This document shows, piece after piece, positions 7,861 through 17,082 of a stretch of 42,192 nucleotides of DNA (positions are counted from its first letter, which is position 1; each line of letters begins with the position of its first letter). The translations under genes and the position numbers were made by a program. The stretch covers positions 1-42,192 of the forward strand of contig JAOUBX010000040.1 of the NCBI GenBank assembly GCA_029860075.1. The letters run 5' to 3'. This DNA is from Deltaproteobacteria bacterium (GTDB taxonomy: Bacteria > Desulfobacterota > JADFVX01). The notes under the pieces were generated by a model. The model had not been told where the DNA came from. It searched no databases and saw nothing but the letters and a program-made list of their open reading frames with translations.

Positions 7861-7993
7861 AGAGCAACTGAGTAGAGACGTAAAATCTCTATTGAGTGTC
7901 TTCCGCCAACTTCGGCATAAGAACTATATTCTAAAAGCTATAGCAGCCGGAAATCGCTTTGTCAAATGACGAAGAAAACAGGGGCTGACATCT

Positions 7994-9838
7994 TCAGGCC
8001 TCCTGAACGGCCTCATTGTTTTTTGGCGATGTTTCGCTCTTAATAGCCGGCAGGGTAAGGATGAATGTTGTCCCCTGGCCGGGGGGGCTCTCTACCCGGA
8101 TCGTTCCTTCATGGTCTTTAATGATACCGTAACTGACGGAAAGGCCGAGGCCCGTACCGCGCCCTGCCGTTTTGGTTGTAAAGAAGGGATCGAAAATCCT
8201 GGCCTGCACCTCTTCCGTTATTCCCGGGCCTGTATCTTCCACGATGATCTCGATGGTGTCGGGTCCCTTTAGGCGCGTTGAGATGCTGACCTTCCCCGGC
8301 TCATCTTTCATTGCCTGCTGGGCATTAATAAGCAGGTTCATGAGCACTTGCTGAAGCTGGTTTGCGTTTCCCGATATTTTGGGCAGGCCATGGGCAAGTT
8401 CACTTTCGATTTTTATCCTGTGGATGGTCAGCTGGTGGTCTATGATCCTGATGGTCTCTTCCACTACGAGATTGACCGATAAGGGGGCTTTTTCCATCTT
8501 TTCCTGTCTGGCAAACTTCATCAGGTTATCAATGATTGATTTGCAGCGCTTTGTTTCTTTTTCGATAATGCAGAGGTTTTCATAAAGAGTGCTCCCCTGT
8601 GGAGCCTCCTCCTTGGAAAACTGTGCATAACCGAGAATACCGGCCAGCGGGTTTTTCACCTCATGGGCGATGCCTGCGCTCAGCTGTCCGAAGGCGGACA
8701 TTTTTTCCGATTGAACGAGCGCTTCGTTCGCCTTTCCCAGCGCCACTTCCCTGCTATCAAGTTCAGAAGTCATTTGATTAAATGAATAGGAAAGGGTGCC
8801 GATCTCGTCTCTCGACCTTATGTCGACGCGAACGTCGAAGTCGCCTTGCCCGACTGCTTCGGCTGCCCGGGAGAGTATTTCAAGGGGTCTGGTAATCTTC
8901 CGCGCGCCGAAAAAGCTGATAAATACGGCGGTAATAAGGAGTGCGAAGGATATTAGCATCAGGTCGGCAAGGAGTTCCCGGGCTGTAAGGTAGGCGGCAG
9001 ATTTCGATATTTCGACGCCTGAAAGGAGGTTCCCCAATCCGAGCGGCGCAAAGGCCCCTACCGTCAGGTCTCCTTCCTTATCATATTCGAGCCCCGTTCC
9101 TCCTCTCTTATGGGTAAAGAGACCCTCCAGATCTGGCAGCCATGCTGCGACGGTATGTTTGACGACCTTTTCAGTATCGCTGTGCGCCAGGATAGTTCCC
9201 TTTCTGTCGATAATAAATAAATCGAATGCAGCCGTTCTGCGGGTCAGGTGAAAGAGGGATTCCGCTTTGATGAGTCCCGTTATGACCCTTTCTTTGCCCC
9301 CTTTTTTTTCAGGAGGCAGGGAGAAGGCAAGACGGAAAAGGGGAAGCCTTTTTGAGAGTGTACCGTTTTCTATATGAAAGGCCCCGGAACGTATTTCGTC
9401 GAGTGGAAGGGGGTGTTTTAGCCGGTAGGCATTAATGTCTTGTTTTTTGAGACCGGCCTTGCGCAGCGTTTCCGCTTCATAAATGCTTGTCTGCCGATTT
9501 TTGCCGCCTGACTCATCAATGGCAGTAACGGCAAAAATCTCATCGAAATTTTCAAAATACTTTTTTATCAGTTCCTCTTTCCTGCTTAATGATATATCCC
9601 GTCTGTAGATAAGGTCGGCAAAAACCCTTAACTGTTTTTCATATTCCTTGAGAAGATGGGATGATCCTTCCGCTGTATGAACGGCAATGATCGTAGCGAG
9701 GTCTCTTATGTAACCCGTCTTATCGTCATGGAAAAGCCTGGCCATGGTAAAAGTAATAATGCCGACGACAAGGGTAACCACAAGGAGGAGTGAAGCGAGT
9801 ATCTTAAGGTGTATGGGGAAATAGAGCCTCTTTTGCAT
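7994..9838 (-). CDS. Membrane sensor histidine kinase (dCache-HAMP-HisKA-HATPase)
   Basis: A 614-residue inner-membrane kinase. A transmembrane helix at residues ~11-31 is followed by a ~250-residue periplasmic region with the look of a double-Cache domain (ligand pocket half FDLFIIDRKGTILAHSD). A second helix lies at ~285-305. HAMP follows (ITRPLEILSRAAEAVGQGDF), then a HisKA helix with the phospho-His in LSAGIAHEVKNPLAGI. The ATPase domain has NLLINAQQAM (N box), VEDTGPGI (G1) and GTGLGLSVSYGI (G2). No receiver domain is fused. It is 12 bp downstream of the FecR-like gene and upstream of two REC-GGDEF genes, its probable phosphorylation targets. The ribosome-binding site is modest. The signal sensed is unknown. 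Confidence 0.92.
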   Translation of the reverse strand: MQKRLYFPIHLKILASLLLVVTLVVGIITFTMARLFHDDKTGYIRDLATIIAVHTAEGSSHLLKEYEKQLRVFADLIYRRDISLSRKEELIKKYFENFDEIFAVTAIDESGGKNRQTSIYEAETLRKAGLKKQDINAYRLKHPLPLDEIRSGAFHIENGTLSKRLPLFRLAFSLPPEKKGGKERVITGLIKAESLFHLTRRTAAFDLFIIDRKGTILAHSDTEKVVKHTVAAWLPDLEGLFTHKRGGTGLEYDKEGDLTVGAFAPLGLGNLLSGVEISKSAAYLTARELLADLMLISFALLITAVFISFFGARKITRPLEILSRAAEAVGQGDFDVRVDIRSRDEIGTLSYSFNQMTSELDSREVALGKANEALVQSEKMSAFGQLSAGIAHEVKNPLAGILGYAQFSKEEAPQGSTLYENLCIIEKETKRCKSIIDNLMKFARQEKMEKAPLSVNLVVEETIRIIDHQLTIHRIKIESELAHGLPKISGNANQLQQVLMNLLINAQQAMKDEPGKVSISTRLKGPDTIEIIVEDTGPGITEEVQARIFDPFFTTKTAGRGTGLGLSVSYGIIKDHEGTIRVESPPGQGTTFILTLPAIKSETSPKNNEAVQEA

Positions 9839-9850
9839 AGTGCGCCCTTT

Positions 9851-11134
9851 CTACAGCTTTACGTTCACCGTTTTGGAACGGTAAGTTGAATTCCCTGCCT
9901 TATCGACGGCTTCGACAACGATGACGTTAACCCCTTCCCTGAGATCAAGCATTAGGGTGAACCGCCCGTCACTGCCGGCCCTGATCTTTTCTTCGCCTGA
10001 ATAGATGGTGATTCCAGGTTCCGTCGTTCCTTCCAGTGCCAGGCTTTTTTCCTGAATGATTTCCTTTGGAAAGTGGACCTCAAGGGAGGGCGCCTTATTA
10101 TCCCGGATTATGTGAAAGGATTCCGCCCGGCTGAAATCACTCTCGTAGTTTCCTTCGAGCCGGCTTGCCTTCCAGTAATAAAGGCCCTTACGAAGATTGC
10201 CATGGGTAAAATGTTTTTCCGAGATCCGCTCATCAACGAGAATATCCCTGAAATGGGGGTCACGGGCCAGCATAAAGCGCGTTTTTCCTCCCTTTTCCGT
10301 TCGCCATGAAAAGTTGACTTTGGGGGGAAGGTCCCGGAAATAAAAGGCTTTTCCTTTCATAGGGGAGAGGATTCTCGGTTTTTCAGGAAGGGGCCTCACC
10401 TTTCCCATCCCTTCTCCCGGACCGAGGAGAGCCGTTTCGTTTTTTTTCAAGGCAATGGTCGCTTCTCCTGCCATCATTTCTACTTCCCCCTTCAGGACGG
10501 AAAGGGTAGATGACTTGTCGGCATTTATCTTTAGCCTGAAATCAGTTTCACCGCCGCCGGGGGCGGTTGCCGCCACCCTGATCTTCCCCCCCGGCGCCGC
10601 AATCTCCATCTGCACGGGCACTCCCCCGGAGGAACGTACCCTCCCTCTCATTTCACCATCCACCATAACGAGAAAGGACCGTTTTTCTTTCAGTGCCGGG
10701 TCTTCTTCGAAAAGACTGATGATGATAAGAGAGTTTTCGCCAAGAAAGAGCCGGCTATTTTCATCGAAGGCCACTTCAGCTGAAGATCGCTTGAAGGTCT
10801 GGACGGCATCCCGGTCAAAAAGCAACAGCCCTTCGCTTGCTTCCTGCCAGGCGATATGGTTTGCTTTTTTGTTCTTCACCGTACGATAGATCTTTGCCAG
10901 AGTTGCGTGAAGGGGTTGAGTTCCCCCGGAAAGGCTCTCCTCTTCTTCTGTTGATGCTTCCATTTCCTCTTCATTTTGCTCTTTCCCCGCCAGCAGGAGA
11001 CCGAGTCCTCCGCCAACAGGGAAAACCCGGTTCATAATGACAAGCAAAATCCCAAAAAAAAGGAATACCAGTATGAGGGCCGTTATGATCTCAAGAAAGT
11101 TTTTGCCTGTACGATCTATCCTCTCGTCCGTCAT
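9851..11134 (-). CDS. Membrane-anchored FecR-like protein with Ig-like C-terminus
   Basis: A 427-residue protein with a single N-terminal transmembrane segment (residues ~14-36) and a large periplasmic part. An acidic Glu-rich linker precedes a FecR-type beta domain at residues ~75-240 (EASEGLLLFDRDAVQTFKRS, FLGENSLIII, IALKKNETALLGPGEG). After it come a short Ig-like region (FSWRTEKGGKTRFML, YYWKASRLEG) and a C-terminal bacterial Ig-like domain (LEGTTEPGITIYSGEEKI, VNVIVVEAVDKAGNSTYRSK). Unlike classical FecR it lacks the cytoplasmic anti-sigma N-terminus and has no adjacent sigma factor. It probably acts as a periplasmic scaffold or sensor for the large outer-membrane protein encoded 50 bp upstream. 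It has a good GAGGA ribosome-binding site. Confidence 0.75.
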   Translation of the reverse strand: MTDERIDRTGKNFLEIITALILVFLFFGILLVIMNRVFPVGGGLGLLLAGKEQNEEEMEASTEEEESLSGGTQPLHATLAKIYRTVKNKKANHIAWQEASEGLLLFDRDAVQTFKRSSAEVAFDENSRLFLGENSLIIISLFEEDPALKEKRSFLVMVDGEMRGRVRSSGGVPVQMEIAAPGGKIRVAATAPGGGETDFRLKINADKSSTLSVLKGEVEMMAGEATIALKKNETALLGPGEGMGKVRPLPEKPRILSPMKGKAFYFRDLPPKVNFSWRTEKGGKTRFMLARDPHFRDILVDERISEKHFTHGNLRKGLYYWKASRLEGNYESDFSRAESFHIIRDNKAPSLEVHFPKEIIQEKSLALEGTTEPGITIYSGEEKIRAGSDGRFTLMLDLREGVNVIVVEAVDKAGNSTYRSKTVNVKL

Positions 11135-11184
11135 GTGTCAATCCTCATTAAGGAAAAATCTTTTCTTTTCTTGCCACGACTGCA

Positions 11185-14100
11185 TCAGAAGGCGGCTTGC
11201 AGTCTCACAAAGGGGCCTTCCACGGAATAACTGTTGTCGGAAAATTCATTGTCCGAGAAATCGGTAAAATTATACCCCACCCCCATACGAAGGTGTTCTA
11301 CGGCCTCCCAGCTTAGTTCAGCCAGCCATCCCTTCCGCTCGTCTTTTGCCTCTTTCTGCCTGAGTGTCCGGTATTCCGTCCCCATGTCGATTGTTTTTGT
11401 AATGTGCAGATTAATACGGTGAATGGAGAGGAGCGTCTCTGTTTTTACTTCCTCCCTGTTGCCGACTTTTTCCCACCTTCTCTTTATTGCTTCCTTCTCG
11501 ACCCATTCAAAATAGCGATTCAGTTCCAGGGACCAAGCGGCGGACAAAACCTCTGTATCGTTTATCTGCTTTTCCGGGTCCCATTGGTTCGTCTGTCTTT
11601 CATCCTTAAGACGGGTATAGCGCATGAGGGCATTGAAGCGGTCACTCTCAACGGGGCGATAGGCTATGCCCGCACTGCTTTCCCTGAAACCGGCAATCCT
11701 TGTGTCAAGTGCCCGGTCCCTCGTTTCACTCCAGCGATAATCGGCGAGAAAAGTAAAGTCGGGGGTGAGTCTGAACTCGATATGATTACTGGTCAGGTAT
11801 TGGTTTTGCGACAGCCCTCCCCCTTCACGGGTCATACCGTTTTTCGTGGAGACTTTCAGCCCCCCTGACTTTGAATAATAAAGATGGGCCCACAAACTGT
11901 ATCGTTTTATGGGAGCACTGTCGCTTTCGATTTCCGAGCGCTCACCGGAAAAAAGCAGTTTGAAGCCCTTTGCCGGCTTCCAGCTTTTTTCCGCACCGAC
12001 AAGCGATATATTCCGTCCTTTGCTGTCCAGTTCCGCCCACTGGTATTCCGTGTAGATGCGGGTTGATGGGTTTACTTTCTCCTCGGCGCCGACAATGGTC
12101 GAGTTCATCCTGCCTGCCCGGTCTTCTATGAGCCGTTTTGTCAGGTAGGCTTTTCCTTCGCCCATGTTCAACACTGCTCCCCCCTCATAGGCGCTCCCTG
12201 CTGAACCTTTTGTTCCGCTGCCGGATAATGTCACTTTCTCCATTACCCTGTAGTCGAAGCCTGCAGAGGTCTGGTCGTTTTGCGGACCGTCCATGGTCAG
12301 CTGCTGTTCCAGGTAGGTTTTCAGGTCTTTTGTCAATTCATTTTCAAGTCTCAGCGCTCCCTCTTGCCTGTCCTCGTCTTTGCCTCCGGCCCCGGCCTTT
12401 GCCCTGTCCGAGAAATATTCCGTTGTCAGATTCCATGACTTCCTTTTGTGGAGCCATTGGAGTGTCAGTTGGTCCCTTTTGTCAATTCCCGTCGAGGGTA
12501 CTGCTTCTGTCCTTCTGGAGCGGTCGAAACGGCCCGTAATATAGTCACGGTCTGTCAGTTCCAGACTGCCCTTGATGCCGAACTTACTTGTTCCCCTTTC
12601 GGCAGATGTATCGGCCGAGATAAAGTCTTCCTCCACTTTCCTTATGTATGTGCCTAGTGAAAAATGCCTGTCAGAGCCGTTTTCCCCACCTCCCCCGGTT
12701 TGGGCCGTTATTTTCCATGCCTGCCCTTCCTTTCCGGCGCCGGGAAGGTCGTCGGTGAAGGTCATACCGCCGTCGCGGCTTGAGGCAGTAAAAGTGTTTG
12801 CTCCCTCGCTTTGTGCTATTTCAGCTGTGAGCTTCGTTTTTTCTCCCATACGCAGGCTTGTATTGAGCCCCTTCAACTCATACCGCCCGAGCTTAAGTTC
12901 ATCCTTTATTAAAGTGCCTCCCAGGGCAAGGTGGTCTCCTAACTGTTTCTGTGCCTGTATTCCAAGGGCTGTTTTTTCAAAACTGTCGACACGGCTTTCA
13001 TAATTCACCTCGATATAGACGGGGTTGCCTGCCGGCGGATTGCTGTCGACAAGGCGAGTATCGGCTGATACGGTTGATATTGGGCCGTTAAAGAGGAGAC
13101 GCCCCTCTTCATATTTTATGCGGTAGTCAATATTTTGCTGCCGGGGACTTCGAGAGAGGACAAGACCTGTATTTTTGTCCCTGACGACAATGGTGACCTG
13201 TTCACTTCCTTCAATAATCTCCCTTCGGCTCAGGTAATAGAGGGCGCTCCCTGTTGCCCGGAACTCATCCCGTACAGGAACCTGCCTTACCCCTGCGCCG
13301 AAAAGCAGTATCTTCGTGTCGGGATCACCGTAGCGTGATTTGCTCGCTGACTGGTAGATAAAGCGCCCGCCGAAAAGGGTTCGCCGGTAGGAAGTGAGTT
13401 CATTTTTTCCCTCATCGAGTGGATAGTTGCCTATTAGAAAATCGACTTCATCACTTTTTATGGCGAGATAAAACTTTCCCTGGCTCGGGTTGTCGTAAAC
13501 AGGTTCTGCTGTATCCCCGTATACAGGGTAGAGTTTGTCGGCATCGAGATTGGTAAAGAAGCGGTCATTTTCACTCTCGTCAAGGTCATTAAAGAGACGT
13601 TCGAATTTGCGGGTATCCGAATCGAAGGCAGAGCTTATAAGATACTTTCCGGCAATCATCCCCTTCAGGTAGTAGGCGAGGCGACCCTCGGTATAGTATT
13701 CTCTATCCTCTGACATTCCCGCTCCTTCCAGATTCCCTTTAGCCGTCAGCTTTCCCATCTTGCCGTCGGCAAAGGCGAGAAAGAAGAGCTTTGTCTGGGG
13801 CACATTCACTTCCCGCTGCAAGGTTCCGCTGTTTCCGGCTTCGTCTTCCACGCGAAAGTCGAGTGTACTTTTTCCTGCCGGCAGACGGACGAGGGTGGAA
13901 AAGTAGCCATTCCTTTCAACAGGAACAGTCTTTCCGTTAAGATAAACACGGTTTCCGGGAGCTGTTTTTCCCGAGAGGTTAAGAATGTCCTTTTCCAGAA
14001 AAGCACCGGGAGGTGGAAAATTGACGGTCAGTTGAGGTATTTTTTTAACGACAATGACGGGCAGACCGTCTTCATCCCTATCTGAAACGGTGACGATGAG

Positions 14101-17049
14101 ATCGGCCACCCTCCGTACTCCTTCGCTGTTACTCAATATAAGGCCGAACCTGTTTTCCCCATTTTCCAGTAACAAGTCCTTCCGGAAACGTCCCTCCCAT
14201 GAGACGGGAACGAATATGCCGTCAAGGTAGAGCTCGTTTCCAGCCTCCGTTCGCCCCTCTATGGTGTATTGGAAAGTCTCGCTTCCCGGGATTTCAACGG
14301 CCCTTCTTTCCGGCGTGGGGGGCGCCGAAATTTCAAGGGAAGGGAGCATTAGCGTCAGATTGATCGATTTACCCTGGCTATTTAACGCTTCAATGACGAG
14401 CGCTTCCCCTTCGGGAATGTCAATATTGCCTCTAAAACGGCCCCCATTTTCCAATTGAAGTGCATCGCTATTAATCTTGAGGAAGGGGGCTGTCCTGTAC
14501 TGGTCATAGAGTTTGGAGCGGTCTACCTCCTGGAAGGTCCCCTTAATCTCGACACGCCTGTTTATTTCGCGTCCTTCAGGGGTTTTATTGTCTGCAATAG
14601 GGCGTGTTTCACCATAGGAAAGGGCAAAGAGTCTCTTTTTATCGATACCCTCATCGTTAATAAGATAGTTACGGGCGCTTTCCGCTCTTTTTTCAGAAAG
14701 CCTCAGATTGACGGCAGCACTGCCCATTGAATCAGAGTGCCCCTCGATAAAGACCTTCTCGCCGGGATATTTCTTGATCAGTTCCGCTGCTTTTTTGAGC
14801 ACCTCCTTTGCCTCGTTGCTCAATTTTGCAGAGCCCGTGCCAAAAGCGCTCCCTCTCAGTTTCAGGGATATGGCCGATATACGGTTAACTCCGAAGAAAC
14901 GTCTCGCAGTTCTGGAAGCACTGCCGTCTTTATAGGAAAGCGTCATCTGGTATTGATAGATCTTCCCCCCCTGCGGAAGGCTTCCATGTGAGGTCATGCC
15001 GTCCCATTCAATGACTGGCGGAGGATTTTCTCTTCCTTCCCGGGAATGGACGATGGCCCCTGCGTCGTCCCAGATTGTAAAGAACCATCTTTCCGGGGTA
15101 TTTGAACCTTCGATATTGACTTTAAAGCGGACCGGTTCCTTTAATTCCCCCCCTTTGATCTCCATAATGTCAGACAGTCTGCCATGGCGCATGAGAACAT
15201 CACTGGTGGAGAAAGGAAGAGGTTGACCGTTTACAAGGAGGGTGAAACTTTCCACGTTTCCGATGATCTGGACGGGGCGGGGAATGGTTTCACGCCTTAT
15301 GGAAAGCCCTTCCACGGCAGGGCTGCCGATGGTTTCGCTTTCCGTTGTGAAACGGACACCGAAGTTGGCTTTGGCTATAAGACCCTCGGTGAGGGTCACT
15401 ATCTTTGTCTCCCCGGTCGTTGTAACGGCGGCACCGGGCAGGGTCTGGAGATTGATTTTCAGTAGGCGTTGTCCGGGGCGTAAAGCGGGAAAATGATAAC
15501 GGCCATAGTCGTCAGTCATGATGTAGGTGCCGTCATCAAGGGCGACCATGGCCCCGCTCACTCCCTCTTCCCCTTTATCCTGCCATCGGTTCCCGTTTTT
15601 ATCGTGGAAGACTTTTCCGATAATAGTGCCCACGTCGAGATAAGGGTCGGCGACGACGGCCACCTCTGCCTCATCCTTATTGGAGACGTAACAGGTGGAG
15701 CAGACGTCTGTTGCAACAGCCCCATTGATATACTTGCCGGGAAGGGCGCCGGAACCAATGATTGTCTGGTAGGAAAGGGTCATAAAACCGGCTTCTCCCG
15801 GATCGGCCCTGCCGTTACCGTTTGTGTCCAGAAGGGCGGGAATGGCCCCCGTTGAAAAAAGGAGCGGTTTGTTTCCGGCAGGATCGGCAAGCTTGACTCC
15901 ATTTAGACGGGTGCTCCCTTTCAAATACTTGAAGTTTGGAGGCAAAGGATCAACGACAGTGACCAGCGGCAGTATGTCGGGGGAGCTGTTGGCCAGGGTC
16001 ACTGTATAGGTCACCACTTCCCCTATACTTGCCTCCCTTTTATTAGCTTCTTTTGTCAGGATCAGGACCTCACCCTTTGTAAAATAGACGGTGGGCTGAG
16101 TTGTGAGGGTGATACTGTCAGTGACATCTGTTGCCGTCAGGGTGGCCACGCCCACTGTGTTTGATCGTATGGTGGCGACGGCCCTTCCCAGTATATCGGT
16201 GGGACCTGCCGGTTGTACGATGATATCGGCAATCCCCCTGTCAGAGGAGATAGTCATCGTTTTACCGGCTACGGGTTGACCGGCACCGTCACGCAAGGTT
16301 ACTGTAATAGTCGCTATCTCTATGCCGTCTGCCGTGAGAACAGTGGGATTAACAGTAACGGTGGACAGCGTACCGGAAAGGGGAGCCATGAGATTTACAG
16401 TCACGCTGTTGCTGTCTGTATTGTCACCGTCGGCATTTCCTGCTGCCGTCGGCGTTGCGATGACAGGCGTCGACAGGTCATCAACAGTAGAAGTAACATC
16501 ACCGTTTCCGGCAACTCCCGGCAGGTCAGCGGAAAAGACGGTACTTATAACACTGCCTGTCAACATGATCTTGTCTCCGAAAATAATCGTTATTGTTTGA
16601 CCGGCTACAGTGGCACAGTATTCGCCTGCTGCCACGGCCGGGCAGGCGACTCCCGGATTTTTCGGACTTCCGTCGATAGAAAAGTTGCTTACCGCCAGAT
16701 TCATATAACCGGGAGGAGAGGTGATGGTCAGTGCATTGACGCCTGTATCACCGCTTACTGCGTTGATGACGGGACTTATGTCATAGGTGAAGACGGCGCC
16801 TGTAGTACCGGCCAGGTACAGGGGCGGATCAATCTCTGCGAGGGCCGATGTGGCAGCCCCGGAACTGCTGGTCACCGTTACCGGTCCCGATGGATTGAGC
16901 AGGGTAGAGCTTCCCGCATCGACTGCCTCGTTTACTCCCGTTCCTGCCAGGAGGAAGCCGGGAAAAGAGAGTACTATCCAAAGACAGACTACCGGAGGTA
17001 AAAGCGTCTGAAATAAAGCTTTCAGTGATATTTTTATCCTGAAAAGCAA
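11185..17049 (-). CDS. Giant multidomain outer-membrane protein (Big-1/DUF11/SdrD/OmpA/beta-barrel)
   Basis: 1954 residues. The TTG start at 17049, with GGTGGGGG upstream, gives a basic N-terminus and hydrophobic signal peptide (to ~35). Approximate order: a unique beta domain (~40-220), a Big-1/invasin-like Ig domain (~225-325), a DUF11 repeat (~330-470, with a calcium-type loop DTNGNGRADPGEAG), an SdrD-B/Cna-B-like fold (~478-565; GKVFHDKNGNRWQDKGEEG), and an OmpA-type peptidoglycan-binding domain (~740-850; EGHSDSMGS, LSEKRAESARNYL, NRRVEIKG). Two short Ig-like modules follow (~930-1080), then a long C-terminal beta-barrel region (~1090-1954) with alternating strands and a terminal aromatic (RLQAAF). 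The OmpA domain placed mid-protein is unusual. The gene lies between the DUF11-like and FecR-like genes. Likely surface anchoring, secretion or attachment; no substrate can be named. Confidence 0.8.
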   Translation of the reverse strand: MLFRIKISLKALFQTLLPPVVCLWIVLSFPGFLLAGTGVNEAVDAGSSTLLNPSGPVTVTSSSGAATSALAEIDPPLYLAGTTGAVFTYDISPVINAVSGDTGVNALTITSPPGYMNLAVSNFSIDGSPKNPGVACPAVAAGEYCATVAGQTITIIFGDKIMLTGSVISTVFSADLPGVAGNGDVTSTVDDLSTPVIATPTAAGNADGDNTDSNSVTVNLMAPLSGTLSTVTVNPTVLTADGIEIATITVTLRDGAGQPVAGKTMTISSDRGIADIIVQPAGPTDILGRAVATIRSNTVGVATLTATDVTDSITLTTQPTVYFTKGEVLILTKEANKREASIGEVVTYTVTLANSSPDILPLVTVVDPLPPNFKYLKGSTRLNGVKLADPAGNKPLLFSTGAIPALLDTNGNGRADPGEAGFMTLSYQTIIGSGALPGKYINGAVATDVCSTCYVSNKDEAEVAVVADPYLDVGTIIGKVFHDKNGNRWQDKGEEGVSGAMVALDDGTYIMTDDYGRYHFPALRPGQRLLKINLQTLPGAAVTTTGETKIVTLTEGLIAKANFGVRFTTESETIGSPAVEGLSIRRETIPRPVQIIGNVESFTLLVNGQPLPFSTSDVLMRHGRLSDIMEIKGGELKEPVRFKVNIEGSNTPERWFFTIWDDAGAIVHSREGRENPPPVIEWDGMTSHGSLPQGGKIYQYQMTLSYKDGSASRTARRFFGVNRISAISLKLRGSAFGTGSAKLSNEAKEVLKKAAELIKKYPGEKVFIEGHSDSMGSAAVNLRLSEKRAESARNYLINDEGIDKKRLFALSYGETRPIADNKTPEGREINRRVEIKGTFQEVDRSKLYDQYRTAPFLKINSDALQLENGGRFRGNIDIPEGEALVIEALNSQGKSINLTLMLPSLEISAPPTPERRAVEIPGSETFQYTIEGRTEAGNELYLDGIFVPVSWEGRFRKDLLLENGENRFGLILSNSEGVRRVADLIVTVSDRDEDGLPVIVVKKIPQLTVNFPPPGAFLEKDILNLSGKTAPGNRVYLNGKTVPVERNGYFSTLVRLPAGKSTLDFRVEDEAGNSGTLQREVNVPQTKLFFLAFADGKMGKLTAKGNLEGAGMSEDREYYTEGRLAYYLKGMIAGKYLISSAFDSDTRKFERLFNDLDESENDRFFTNLDADKLYPVYGDTAEPVYDNPSQGKFYLAIKSDEVDFLIGNYPLDEGKNELTSYRRTLFGGRFIYQSASKSRYGDPDTKILLFGAGVRQVPVRDEFRATGSALYYLSRREIIEGSEQVTIVVRDKNTGLVLSRSPRQQNIDYRIKYEEGRLLFNGPISTVSADTRLVDSNPPAGNPVYIEVNYESRVDSFEKTALGIQAQKQLGDHLALGGTLIKDELKLGRYELKGLNTSLRMGEKTKLTAEIAQSEGANTFTASSRDGGMTFTDDLPGAGKEGQAWKITAQTGGGGENGSDRHFSLGTYIRKVEEDFISADTSAERGTSKFGIKGSLELTDRDYITGRFDRSRRTEAVPSTGIDKRDQLTLQWLHKRKSWNLTTEYFSDRAKAGAGGKDEDRQEGALRLENELTKDLKTYLEQQLTMDGPQNDQTSAGFDYRVMEKVTLSGSGTKGSAGSAYEGGAVLNMGEGKAYLTKRLIEDRAGRMNSTIVGAEEKVNPSTRIYTEYQWAELDSKGRNISLVGAEKSWKPAKGFKLLFSGERSEIESDSAPIKRYSLWAHLYYSKSGGLKVSTKNGMTREGGGLSQNQYLTSNHIEFRLTPDFTFLADYRWSETRDRALDTRIAGFRESSAGIAYRPVESDRFNALMRYTRLKDERQTNQWDPEKQINDTEVLSAAWSLELNRYFEWVEKEAIKRRWEKVGNREEVKTETLLSIHRINLHITKTIDMGTEYRTLRQKEAKDERKGWLAELSWEAVEHLRMGVGYNFTDFSDNEFSDNSYSVEGPFVRLQAAF

Positions 17050-17082
17050 AATTAGCCCCCACCTTTTTTGTTGTGCCGCAGA

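Noticed and set aside
16213..17001. 262-codon plus-strand frame
   Set aside because: It is antisense to the N-terminal part of the giant outer-membrane protein, and its low-complexity Cys/Gly/Arg composition is typical of shadow frames.
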